64,000 nucleotides of DNA from Bradyrhizobium lablabi (GTDB lineage: Bacteria > Pseudomonadota > Alphaproteobacteria > Rhizobiales > Xanthobacteraceae). This document shows positions 7,731 to 15,031 of the stretch, in pieces. The notes under the pieces are model-generated. The model saw only the letters and a list, made by a program, of their open reading frames with translations, ran no database searches and was not told the origin of the DNA. A program made the translations under genes and the position numbers. The first letter of the stretch is position 1; the number at the start of each line of letters is the position of its first letter. The DNA is taken from NCBI RefSeq assembly GCF_018129385.1, contig NZ_JAFCLN010000004.1:424131-488130 (forward strand), in the 5' to 3' direction.

Positions 7731-10700
7731 TCAATGAAAATCCCGCGACGGCGGCAGGATGCGGACATTGCGCGGGTGGCGGATTTTTTGCGCGGGCATA
7801 TCGGGATGATCGCGGAGGTCGTCGTTGAGCGGCTCGACCAGCGCGGTGGCGACCGGCAAAACATGCTTGCGGGCAAGCGCGTCATCGGCGAGCCCGATCA
7901 GGTCGCGCGAGCGGTCGGTGAGCCGTTGCGCGACCAGATGCGTGACTTCCTCCGGGCTGCTCTGGATATAGCCCTCGACCAGGATGAGGCGCGCGCCCAT
8001 CACCTCCTTGCGATACTTCTCCATCACCTTCGGCCACACCACGATATTGGCGATGCCGGTCTCGTCCTCCAGCGTCATGAACACGACGCCCTTGGCGCTG
8101 CCCGGGCGCTGGCGCACCAGCACCACGCCGGCGCAGCGCACCGAGCGCTTGTCATTCCCATGATTGACGTCCTTGCAGGCAACGATGCGCTCGCGCGTAA
8201 ATTTTTCGCGCAAAAATTCCATCGGGTGTCCCTTGAGCGACAGGCGGATGGTTTGGTAATCCGCGACGACCTGCTCGGGCAGCGGCATCTGCGGCAGCGG
8301 CTTTGCGTTCTCGTCGGGCTGCTCGCGCGCAGTCGCCGCCTCGAACAACGGCAGCGGCACGTCATCGGGCAGCCGCCGCACCGCCCATAATGCCGCGCGG
8401 CGGTCGAGTCCGATGGAGCGGAACGCATCCGCATCCGCCAGCAGGATCAGCGCACGCTTTGGCAGACCGGTGTCGCGGGCAAAATCCTCCAGCGAGGTGA
8501 AGGGCCGGCGGTTGCGGGCGGTGACGATGCGGTCGGCCCAGTCGAGCGCCCTCTCTCCATCGTCATTCCGGGGCGCGCCACTTGGCGCGAGCCCGGAATC
8601 CATAACCACCATCGGGAGTATGGATTCCGGGTTCTCGCTTCGCGAGCCCCGGAATGACGGTTGTAGTTGCTTCAGCCGCTCCTCATCCTCGTCGAGCCAG
8701 TGAAATCCGTCGATCTGGCGGAAGCCGAGCCGCACCGCGCAATATTTGGTGCCGCTCTCCTCCAGCGTATTCTGCGCAAAGCTGAAGGACACGTCGACCT
8801 CTCGCACCTCGACACCGTTCTTGCGGGCATCGCCCACAATCTGCGCCGGCGCATAAAAGCCCATCGGCTGCGAGTTCAACAAACCGCAGCAGAAGGCGTC
8901 AGGGTGATAGTGTTTCAGCCATGACGAGACATAAACGAGTTGCGCAAAGCTCGCGGCATGGCTTTCCGGGAAACCATAGGAGCCAAACCCTTTTATTTGC
9001 TCAAAACAGTTCTTGGCGAATTGCGGATCGTACCCCCGCCTGATCATGTTTCCGATCAGCTTCTCCTCGAAATTACCGATTGTTCCGACGTTACGAAACG
9101 TCGCCATCGCGCGGCGCAATCCGTTCGCTTCCTCCGAAGTGAACCCGGCAGCCTCGATCGCGATCCGCATCGCCTGTTCCTGGAACAGCGGCACGCCAAG
9201 CGTCTTGTGCAGCACCTTGTAGAGTTCGTCCGGCGGCCCGTGTTCGGGTGACGGCGATGGATAGTTTTCCTTCTCGATGCCATTCCGCCGCCTGAGATAT
9301 GGGTGCACCATGTCGCCCTGGATCGGCCCGGGCCGCACGATCGCGACTTCGATGACGAGGTCGTAAAATGTCTTCGGCTTCAGGCGCGGCAGCATGTTCA
9401 TCTGTGCGCGGCTCTCGACCTGGAACACGCCGAGCGATTCGCCGCGCTGAAGCATCTTGAAAACATCGTCATCATCGATGGCCTTGATGTCCGACAGCAC
9501 GTAGCGCTCGCCCTTGTGCTCCGCGATCAAATCGAAACACTTGCGGATGCAGGTCAGCATGCCCAGCGCCAGTACGTCGACCTTCATCATGCTCAGCGCG
9601 TCGACATCATCCTTGTCCCATTCGATAAAAGTGCGGTCGTCCATCGCGGCGTTGCCGATCGGCACATAGGTGTCGAGCCGGTCTTGCGTGAGCACATAGC
9701 CGCCGACATGCTGCGACAGATGGCGGGGGAATTCGATCAGTTCGGTCGCCAGCGCAACCGCAAGCTCGACCATCGAATTTTGCGGATCGAGCCCGGCCTG
9801 CCTGACCTGCATCTCGTTGAGGCCCTTGCCCCAGCTTCCCCATACGGTATCGGCAAGCGCCGCGGTGACGTCCTCGGTCAGGCCAAGCGCCTTGCCAACG
9901 TCGCGGATCGCGCTGCGCGGGCGATAGTGAATGACGGTGGCGATGATCGCGGCGCGGTGGCGACCATAGCGGCGGTAGACATATTGCATCACCTCCTCGC
10001 GCCGCGAATGCTCGAAATCGACGTCGATGTCCGGCGGCTCCAGCCGCTCCTTTGAGATGAAGCGCTCGAACAACAGATCGACCTTGGTCGGATCGACCGA
10101 GGTGATGCCGAGCACATAGCAGACGGCCGAATTCGCTGCCGATCCCCTGCCCTGGCAAAGGATGTTCTGGCTGCGCGCGTAATGCACGATGTCGTGGACG
10201 GTCAGGAAATAATGCGCGTATTTCAGCTCTGATATCAGCGCGAGCTCCTTCTTCAGAGTAGCGCGCAGCGTGTCGTCGATGACGCCCCCGAAATATGTGT
10301 CGACGCCGGCCCAGGTCAGGTCTTCCAGATGCTGCTGCGCCGTCTTGCCGGGCGGCACCGGCTCGTCCGGATACTGGTATTTCAGTTGATCCATCGAAAA
10401 ACTGATGCGGCCGGCAAACCGCATGGTTTCCGCGATCGCCTCCGGATAGTCGCGGAACAGCCGCGCCATTTCCTGAGCGGGTTTCAGATGGCGCTCGGCA
10501 TTGGCCTCCAGCCGCTTGCCGATGGCCTCGATCGTGGTCTTCTCGCGGATGCAGGTCAGCACGTCCTGTAACGGGCGGCGCGCCGGATGGTGGTAAAGTA
10601 CTTCGTTGGTCGCCAGCAGCGGCACCTTTGCCGAGAGCGCAAGGCGATGCAGCCGTGCCAGACGCCGCTTGTCATCGCCGCGGTAAAGAAAACTCGCCGC

Positions 10701-11192
10701 GAGCCAGACGCCATCGGCGCGGCTGCTGTCGCGCAACCGCGCCAGAACCTTTGCCGCATCCGATGTCTCGAAGCGATGCGGCAGCGTCAGGATGAGTAGC
10801 TGGCCTTCGGAAAACTCCAACAGATCATCCAGCTTCAGATGACACTCGCCTTTCTCGATCCGCTCGATATCGTCGCCGCGCTTTCCCCTGGTGAGGAGCT
10901 GGCACAGTCTCCCGTAGGCCGCGCGGTCTCGCGGAAAGACGAAAACATCAGGCGTGCCGTCGATGAAGACGATGCGCGAACCGATCAGCAGCTTTGGCTT
11001 GTGCGTGACATCAGGGTTGTCGAGTTCCTTGTAGGCCCGCACCACGCCGGCCAGCGTGTTGTGATCGGCAATGCCGATGACGGGAATTTTCAGCTCGCTC
11101 GCCTGATGCACATAGGCGCGCGGATCCGATCCGCCGCGCAGGAAGGAAAAATTGGTGGTGATGCCGATCTCGGCATAGGCAGGCGTATTCAT
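7731..11192 (-). CDS. dnaE2: Error-prone DNA polymerase III alpha subunit DnaE2 (ImuC)
   Basis: A 1153-residue C-family polymerase that performs translesion synthesis after SOS induction, working with ImuA and ImuB. The N-terminal PHP domain begins at residue 4 (EIGITTNFSFLRGGSDPRA). The palm carries PDIDVDF at 387-393; D388 and D390 match the first two catalytic aspartates of DnaE. Helix-hairpin-helix and OB-fold parts follow (VVLVRQRPGSAKGVVFMTLE), and the tail RHPRNVRILPPSRDFH is typical of DnaE2. The start ATG overlaps the imuB stop by 4 bp (ATGA), so translation is coupled. Odd feature: about 33 residues (845-878) are encoded by a palindromic repeat that keeps the frame. Identity is very secure. 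Confidence 0.95.
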   Translation of the reverse strand: MNTPAYAEIGITTNFSFLRGGSDPRAYVHQASELKIPVIGIADHNTLAGVVRAYKELDNPDVTHKPKLLIGSRIVFIDGTPDVFVFPRDRAAYGRLCQLLTRGKRGDDIERIEKGECHLKLDDLLEFSEGQLLILTLPHRFETSDAAKVLARLRDSSRADGVWLAASFLYRGDDKRRLARLHRLALSAKVPLLATNEVLYHHPARRPLQDVLTCIREKTTIEAIGKRLEANAERHLKPAQEMARLFRDYPEAIAETMRFAGRISFSMDQLKYQYPDEPVPPGKTAQQHLEDLTWAGVDTYFGGVIDDTLRATLKKELALISELKYAHYFLTVHDIVHYARSQNILCQGRGSAANSAVCYVLGITSVDPTKVDLLFERFISKERLEPPDIDVDFEHSRREEVMQYVYRRYGRHRAAIIATVIHYRPRSAIRDVGKALGLTEDVTAALADTVWGSWGKGLNEMQVRQAGLDPQNSMVELAVALATELIEFPRHLSQHVGGYVLTQDRLDTYVPIGNAAMDDRTFIEWDKDDVDALSMMKVDVLALGMLTCIRKCFDLIAEHKGERYVLSDIKAIDDDDVFKMLQRGESLGVFQVESRAQMNMLPRLKPKTFYDLVIEVAIVRPGPIQGDMVHPYLRRRNGIEKENYPSPSPEHGPPDELYKVLHKTLGVPLFQEQAMRIAIEAAGFTSEEANGLRRAMATFRNVGTIGNFEEKLIGNMIRRGYDPQFAKNCFEQIKGFGSYGFPESHAASFAQLVYVSSWLKHYHPDAFCCGLLNSQPMGFYAPAQIVGDARKNGVEVREVDVSFSFAQNTLEESGTKYCAVRLGFRQIDGFHWLDEDEERLKQLQPSFRGSRSENPESILPMVVMDSGLAPSGAPRNDDGERALDWADRIVTARNRRPFTSLEDFARDTGLPKRALILLADADAFRSIGLDRRAALWAVRRLPDDVPLPLFEAATAREQPDENAKPLPQMPLPEQVVADYQTIRLSLKGHPMEFLREKFTRERIVACKDVNHGNDKRSVRCAGVVLVRQRPGSAKGVVFMTLEDETGIANIVVWPKVMEKYRKEVMGARLILVEGYIQSSPEEVTHLVAQRLTDRSRDLIGLADDALARKHVLPVATALVEPLNDDLRDHPDMPAQKIRHPRNVRILPPSRDFH
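8561..8659. repeat. 99-bp palindromic repeat (cgtcattccgggg family) translated inside dnaE2
   Basis: The outer arms are cgtcattccgggg and ccccggaatgacg, and inner arms cccggaatccata and tatggattccggg, giving an imperfect palindrome around a short centre. This is a repeat family I recognise from Bradyrhizobium intergenic regions, yet here it lies within the dnaE2 frame. Its length is 33 codons exactly and it contains no stop in the coding frame. It encodes a Ser/Pro/Arg-rich insertion between two conserved parts of DnaE2. Confidence 0.85.
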
Positions 11193-12814
11193 GCGAACAG
11201 CCCGTGCACATACCAGTTGGCCGGCAGGGACTCGCCCTTCTCATCAGCAAGTTCGCTGCCGTAAAGTCCGTCGCGAAAGATCCAGAAGCGGCGGCCCTCT
11301 TCATCCTCGATGCGAAAGTAATCCCGCGTCAGCGTCTTGCCGTCCTGCTTCCACCATTCCATCGCGATGCGTTCGGGGCCCTCGACGCGGGCCACCACAT
11401 GGGTGGCTCTGCGCCAGGTGAAATGATGCGGTGGTCCGTCGGGGACGGTGGCGAACGGCACCTTGATGGGCTCCGGTCTTTCGAACAGCCGCAAGGGCCG
11501 CAGCGGCGGCTCGCTCTCGGTGCGCTCCGGCCACGCCGCCACGGTTGCTGCGGCCAGCGAATGCTGCGCCGGCACGGTTGCTGCGGCCAGCGAATGCTGC
11601 GCCGGCACGGCGAGCGCCGCGCGTTCGGGGATGTGGGTGTCCTGCGGCAGATGCACGACCACGCGGCGGCCGCCGATGCGCGCGGCGATGCGGTCGATCA
11701 GCGCGGAAAGTTCGTCATTGTCGTGCACATGAGCATCGAGATCGCGCTGCTGTTGCACCACGATTTCGGCGCGGCTGGCGGATAGCCGCACGAGATCGAA
11801 GCCAAAACCGGGATCGAGCGGATCGTTCAGGGCTTCCAGCCGCTCCCGAAACAGGCGGCAGATCATGTCGCTTCGCGTCACGGGCTGTCCGGTGTCGACG
11901 GCGATCGCGCGCACGGCGCCGTCGGTACGGAAGAAACCTGCTTCCAGCCGCCGCGCGCCCTTGCCCTGCCTGTCCATCGCCTTGATCAGCATTTCTGCAA
12001 GACTCAGAAGCGTCATCGAGATCACGGCTTCGGTGGCGATCGGTTCGGCAAAACGCTTTTCGACGATGTAATCCGGCAGCGGTTTTCGCGGGCTGATCGG
12101 CGCATCGCCCTCGCCGAGTGCATGTTCCAGCAGCGTCGTGAAGCGCGCGCCGAACCGAGCCGAAATTTCATGACGCCCTCGCGCGGCAACATCGCCGATG
12201 GTTTTCAGTCCCGCCCGGCGCAGGCCCGCGGTGATGCCATCATCCGTGCCCAGCGCTGCCACCGGCAACGAAGCGATGGCATCGGCCTCCCCGCCATCGG
12301 CCACGATGGTGCCGGACGCGCAGCGCGTCAGCGTCCGCGCGCAGATCGAGGTGGCTGCGATCGCCGCGCTGACCGCAAAGCCCTGCCGAGTCAGCGCGCT
12401 CGTGAGTTGCCGCAGCAGCGCCGCCTCGCCGCCGAACAGATGTGCGCAGCCGGTGATGTCCAGGAACAATCCATGCGGCGGATCGAGCGCCACCAGCGGC
12501 GTAAAACGGTCGCACCAGTCGGCGATATCTTCCAGCATCTTGCGATCGGCGGCTTCATCCGCATCATGCACGATGAGTTCGGGACAAATCGCGCGGGCAT
12601 TGGCAAGCGGCAACCCGATAGAAAGACCCGACCTGGCCGCCATCTCGTCGATGGCATACAGCAGCAGCGCATTGTGATCCTTCGCGACGACAACGCTCGG
12701 AAATTTATCCAGCGCGTCGTTGACCGCTATGGATTGCCGCTTGATGCGATCGATGGGCAGGCGTGGCAGCCACAGGCTGAGGATACGCCGACGGTTCTCT
12801 GAAAAGGCACTCAT
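11189..12814 (-). CDS. imuB: Y-family-like mutasome protein ImuB
   Basis: A 541-residue protein from an ATG at 12814, which begins MSAFSENRRRILSLWLPRLP. ImuB is a Y-family polymerase homologue without catalytic activity that bridges ImuA, DnaE2 and the beta clamp. Visible parts are the palm-like N-terminus, the fingers region (PHGLFLDITGCAHLFGGEA), the helix-hairpin-helix stretch (GLKTIGDVAARGRHEI) and the little-finger region. The usual early catalytic aspartate is not seen, as expected. A linker at residues 404-425 is a tandem duplication of an 11-residue unit. The conserved end block (ARVEGPERIAMEWW, DYFRIEDEEGRRFWIFRDGL) is intact. It overlaps imuA by 110 bp upstream and dnaE2 by 4 bp downstream. 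A longer frame to 12901 exists but its extra residues are unlike the family. Confidence 0.93.
   Translation of the reverse strand: MSAFSENRRRILSLWLPRLPIDRIKRQSIAVNDALDKFPSVVVAKDHNALLLYAIDEMAARSGLSIGLPLANARAICPELIVHDADEAADRKMLEDIADWCDRFTPLVALDPPHGLFLDITGCAHLFGGEAALLRQLTSALTRQGFAVSAAIAATSICARTLTRCASGTIVADGGEADAIASLPVAALGTDDGITAGLRRAGLKTIGDVAARGRHEISARFGARFTTLLEHALGEGDAPISPRKPLPDYIVEKRFAEPIATEAVISMTLLSLAEMLIKAMDRQGKGARRLEAGFFRTDGAVRAIAVDTGQPVTRSDMICRLFRERLEALNDPLDPGFGFDLVRLSASRAEIVVQQQRDLDAHVHDNDELSALIDRIAARIGGRRVVVHLPQDTHIPERAALAVPAQHSLAAATVPAQHSLAAATVAAWPERTESEPPLRPLRLFERPEPIKVPFATVPDGPPHHFTWRRATHVVARVEGPERIAMEWWKQDGKTLTRDYFRIEDEEGRRFWIFRDGLYGSELADEKGESLPANWYVHGLFA
11540..11605. repeat. Two-copy 33-bp tandem repeat in imuB
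   Basis: The unit beginning cacggttgctgcggccag and ending gctgcgccgg occurs twice back to back with no visible change (11540-11572 and 11573-11605), followed by a few bases of a third. It encodes two copies of an 11-residue unit, AQHSLAAATV plus P or A, in the ImuB linker. The lack of divergence points to a recent duplication, and the period keeps the frame. Confidence 0.9.
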
Positions 12815-13502
12815 CACATTTCCATTCCATGATCCACCGCCCGACCGGGCCATGACGGTTGCGAATGAGATGCGCGTCGAACACCGGCGCGCCCCACGCA
12901 CTCCAGGGCGCCACCGCCGGCGGCGAATGCGCCGCGCGCACGATCCATCGCGTTTCCGCCGTCGACGGCGCCGGCTGCGCCGCTACCCGCAGCAGCAAAG
13001 CGGTGACGCCGGAGGCTTGCGCGGCGAGCGTCAATTTTCGGCTGGCGACGAGATCGAGCTGGCGTGTCTCGCCCCATACCTCCAGCACGACAGTGCCGAC
13101 CGCGTCGCAGACCAGTGCATCCGCCGCAGCGCGCAGCGCGCTCTCGGCATCGGCCGCGCGCACGGTCACGACCAGCCGCGGATCGAGGCCGAGTTCGCAA
13201 AGTCCACTCATCGACAGCGCGCCGGATTCCACTTCCGCAAAATCTTGCCGCACCCAGACCAGCGGCTTTCGTCGCGAAATCCGCCCCGCCATGGCAGCGA
13301 CAAAACCGGTCGCCGCCGCGCTTTGATGTCCTTCGGCAAACACCTCATGCAGCGCAGCCACCGCGAGCCCGCCGCGCAGCATCGCATCCGCACCCGCATG
13401 ACCAAGCGCAACGCGATTGAGGGCGCGCGCATCACCGTTCGCCTCGAGGCGCTCGATACTGCCGCGCAAAGACGCAAGCGTGCTTGTGCGTGCGCCGTCC
13501 AT
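12705..13502 (-). CDS. imuA: Mutasome accessory protein ImuA
   Basis: A 265-residue RecA-like accessory factor of the ImuA-ImuB-DnaE2 translesion complex. Family features include the early block LHEVFAEGHQSAAATGFVAA, the segment KPLVWVRQDFAEVESGALSM, LGLDPRLVVTVRAADAESAL and the late phrase WIMEWKCDECLF. No classical Walker A is present, as in other ImuA proteins. It is the first gene of the operon and starts 64 bp from an exact SOS operator. Its 3' end continues 110 bp into imuB in another frame; the tail is basic and low-complexity, so this long overlap may reflect loss of an earlier stop. LexA control is inferred from the operator. Confidence 0.92.
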   Translation of the reverse strand: MDGARTSTLASLRGSIERLEANGDARALNRVALGHAGADAMLRGGLAVAALHEVFAEGHQSAAATGFVAAMAGRISRRKPLVWVRQDFAEVESGALSMSGLCELGLDPRLVVTVRAADAESALRAAADALVCDAVGTVVLEVWGETRQLDLVASRKLTLAAQASGVTALLLRVAAQPAPSTAETRWIVRAAHSPPAVAPWSAWGAPVFDAHLIRNRHGPVGRWIMEWKCDECLFREPSAYPQPVAATPAHRSHQAAIHSGQRRAG

Positions 13503-13524
13503 AGCGTCGCCGTCCTTAAACTGT

Positions 13525-13562
13525 GAGCCAGTCGTTTCTCAGGGAGAACCAGAAGCTGGCTC
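13525..13562. promoter_or_regulatory. Inverted repeat beside the SOS operator
   Basis: gagccag (13525-13531) and ctggctc (13556-13562) are perfect inverted copies separated by 24 bp, lying between the imuA start and the LexA box. It could be a second protein site or a hairpin in the imuA leader. No known binding motif is recognised. Confidence 0.35.
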
Positions 13563-13566
13563 ATTT

Positions 13567-13581
13567 GTTCATGATATGTTC
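13567..13581. promoter_or_regulatory. LexA (SOS) box, GTTC-N7-GTTC
   Basis: GTTC at 13567-13570 and GTTC at 13578-13581 are separated by exactly 7 bases (atgatat). This is the direct-repeat LexA site established for alphaproteobacteria. It sits in the 160-bp divergent region, 64 bp from imuA and 81 bp from the radical SAM gene, in AT-richer sequence that suits overlapping promoters. It probably represses both directions. Confidence 0.85.
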
Positions 13582-13662
13582 TAATATAAAGCTAACAGGC
13601 CCTGCGGAGTCAATCGGGATTCCTACGCAGGCGATTCATGAGCAGAATCAAAGGGATTCAAC

Positions 13663-14901
13663 ATGGACGTGCAACGCAAACTGGAAATCCTGGCGGACGC
13701 CGCAAAGTATGACGCCTCCTGCGCTTCCAGCGGCACCGAACTGCGGGATTCCAGCGACGGCAAAGGCCTCGGCTCGACCGCGCCCGGCATGGGCATCTGT
13801 CATTCCTACGCGCCGGACGGTCGCTGTATCTCGTTGTTGAAGGTGTTGCTCACCAATGCCTGCAATTACGATTGTCTTTATTGCGTCAACCGCACCTCCA
13901 GCAACGTGCCGCGGGCGCGCTTCACCGTCGACGAGGTGGTGAAGCTGACCATCGACTTCTATCGCCGCAACTACATCGAAGGCCTGTTTCTCTCCTCCGG
14001 CATCATCCGCAGCGCCGATTACACTATGGAGCAGGTGGTGAGCGTCGCGCGCAAGCTGCGCGAGGAGCATCATTTTCGCGGCTACATTCATCTGAAAACC
14101 ATTCCGGAAGCCGACGATGCGCTGATCGCGGAAGCCGGCAAATATGCCGATCGCCTCTCGATCAACATCGAGATGCCCTCGGAAAACAGTCTTGCCAAAC
14201 TCGCGCCGGAAAAAGACGTGCGCGCGATCCGCCGCACCATGGGACGCCTGCGGCTGAAGCTCGACGAAGCCGAAGAAGCAGGCAAGGCTGTCACGAAAGC
14301 AAAACCGCCGCGCTTTGCGCCGGCGGGCCAGAGCACGCAGATGATCGTCGGCGCAGATGCCGCCAGCGACCAGACCATTTTGCACACCAGCGCCAATCTC
14401 TACGGCTCCTACAAGCTCAAGCGCGTCTACTATTCCGCCTTCAGCCCGATCCCCGACGCCAGCCGCGCCCTGCCGCTGGCGCCGCCGCCTTTGGTGCGGG
14501 AGCACCGGCTCTATCAGGCCGACTGGCTGATGCGCTTCTATGGTTTCGATGCCGGCGAGATCGTCGATGAAGCCGAAGGCATGCTGCCGCTCGACATCGA
14601 CCCCAAGCTCGCCTGGGCCTTGCGGCACCGCGACCGCTTTCCACTCAATGTCGCAACGGCCAGCCGCGAGGATCTGTTGCGCGTGCCCGGCTTCGGCACC
14701 AAGGCGGTCGACCGCATCATCGCAACGCGCCGTGTCACCTCGATCCGCCTCGCCGATCTCGGCCGGCTGCACATCCCCAGGAACAAGGCCTTGCCGTTCA
14801 TCGTTCTCAGTGACCACCGCCCTTCGCCACATCTGCTCGATGGCGTGGGCTTGAAGGAACGGTTCAGAGCAAAGCCTGCGCAATTGGGCTTTGCTTTCTA
14901 A
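13663..14901 (+). CDS. Putative DNA repair radical SAM protein with helix-hairpin-helix (TIGR03916-like)
   Basis: A 412-residue protein of a family annotated as putative DNA modification/repair radical SAM proteins, distantly like spore photoproduct lyase. The 4Fe-4S/SAM motif is C67-x3-C71-x2-C74 (NACNYDCLYC). Around residues 335-365 comes a helix-hairpin-helix-like DNA-binding segment (LLRVPGFGTKAVDRII). The end of the chain, KPAQLGFAF, is normal for the family. It is the first gene on the plus side of the SOS operator and is followed by the udgX gene after a palindromic repeat. This gene pairing recurs in bacteria and suggests a shared pathway. The reaction is not known; repair of a uracil- or adduct-type lesion is inference. 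Confidence 0.88.
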   Translation: MDVQRKLEILADAAKYDASCASSGTELRDSSDGKGLGSTAPGMGICHSYAPDGRCISLLKVLLTNACNYDCLYCVNRTSSNVPRARFTVDEVVKLTIDFYRRNYIEGLFLSSGIIRSADYTMEQVVSVARKLREEHHFRGYIHLKTIPEADDALIAEAGKYADRLSINIEMPSENSLAKLAPEKDVRAIRRTMGRLRLKLDEAEEAGKAVTKAKPPRFAPAGQSTQMIVGADAASDQTILHTSANLYGSYKLKRVYYSAFSPIPDASRALPLAPPPLVREHRLYQADWLMRFYGFDAGEIVDEAEGMLPLDIDPKLAWALRHRDRFPLNVATASREDLLRVPGFGTKAVDRIIATRRVTSIRLADLGRLHIPRNKALPFIVLSDHRPSPHLLDGVGLKERFRAKPAQLGFAF

Positions 14902-14903
14902 GC

Positions 14904-15020
14904 CGTCATTGCGAGCGAAGCGAAGCAATCCAGCTTTGCCGCAGCAAGAAAGCTGGATTGCTTCGCGGAGCCTGTCATCGGGCGCGCATTCGCGCGACCC
15001 GTTGGCTCCTCGCAATGACG
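14904..15020. repeat. Palindromic interspersed repeat (cgtcattgcgag family)
   Basis: The element begins cgtcattgcgagcgaagcg and ends ctcctcgcaatgacg, with inner arms aatccagcttt and aaagctggatt. It is related to the copy at 7646-7727 but about 35 bp longer, through an inserted segment with gggcgcgcattcgcgcg. It occupies the whole gap between the radical SAM gene and udgX and remains open in the udgX frame. Confidence 0.8.
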
Positions 15021-15031
15021 TGGAGGATGCA

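Noticed and set aside
11540..11605. Tandem repeat considered as a CRISPR remnant
   Set aside because: Only two units with no spacers, inside a coding frame with a period that is a multiple of three.
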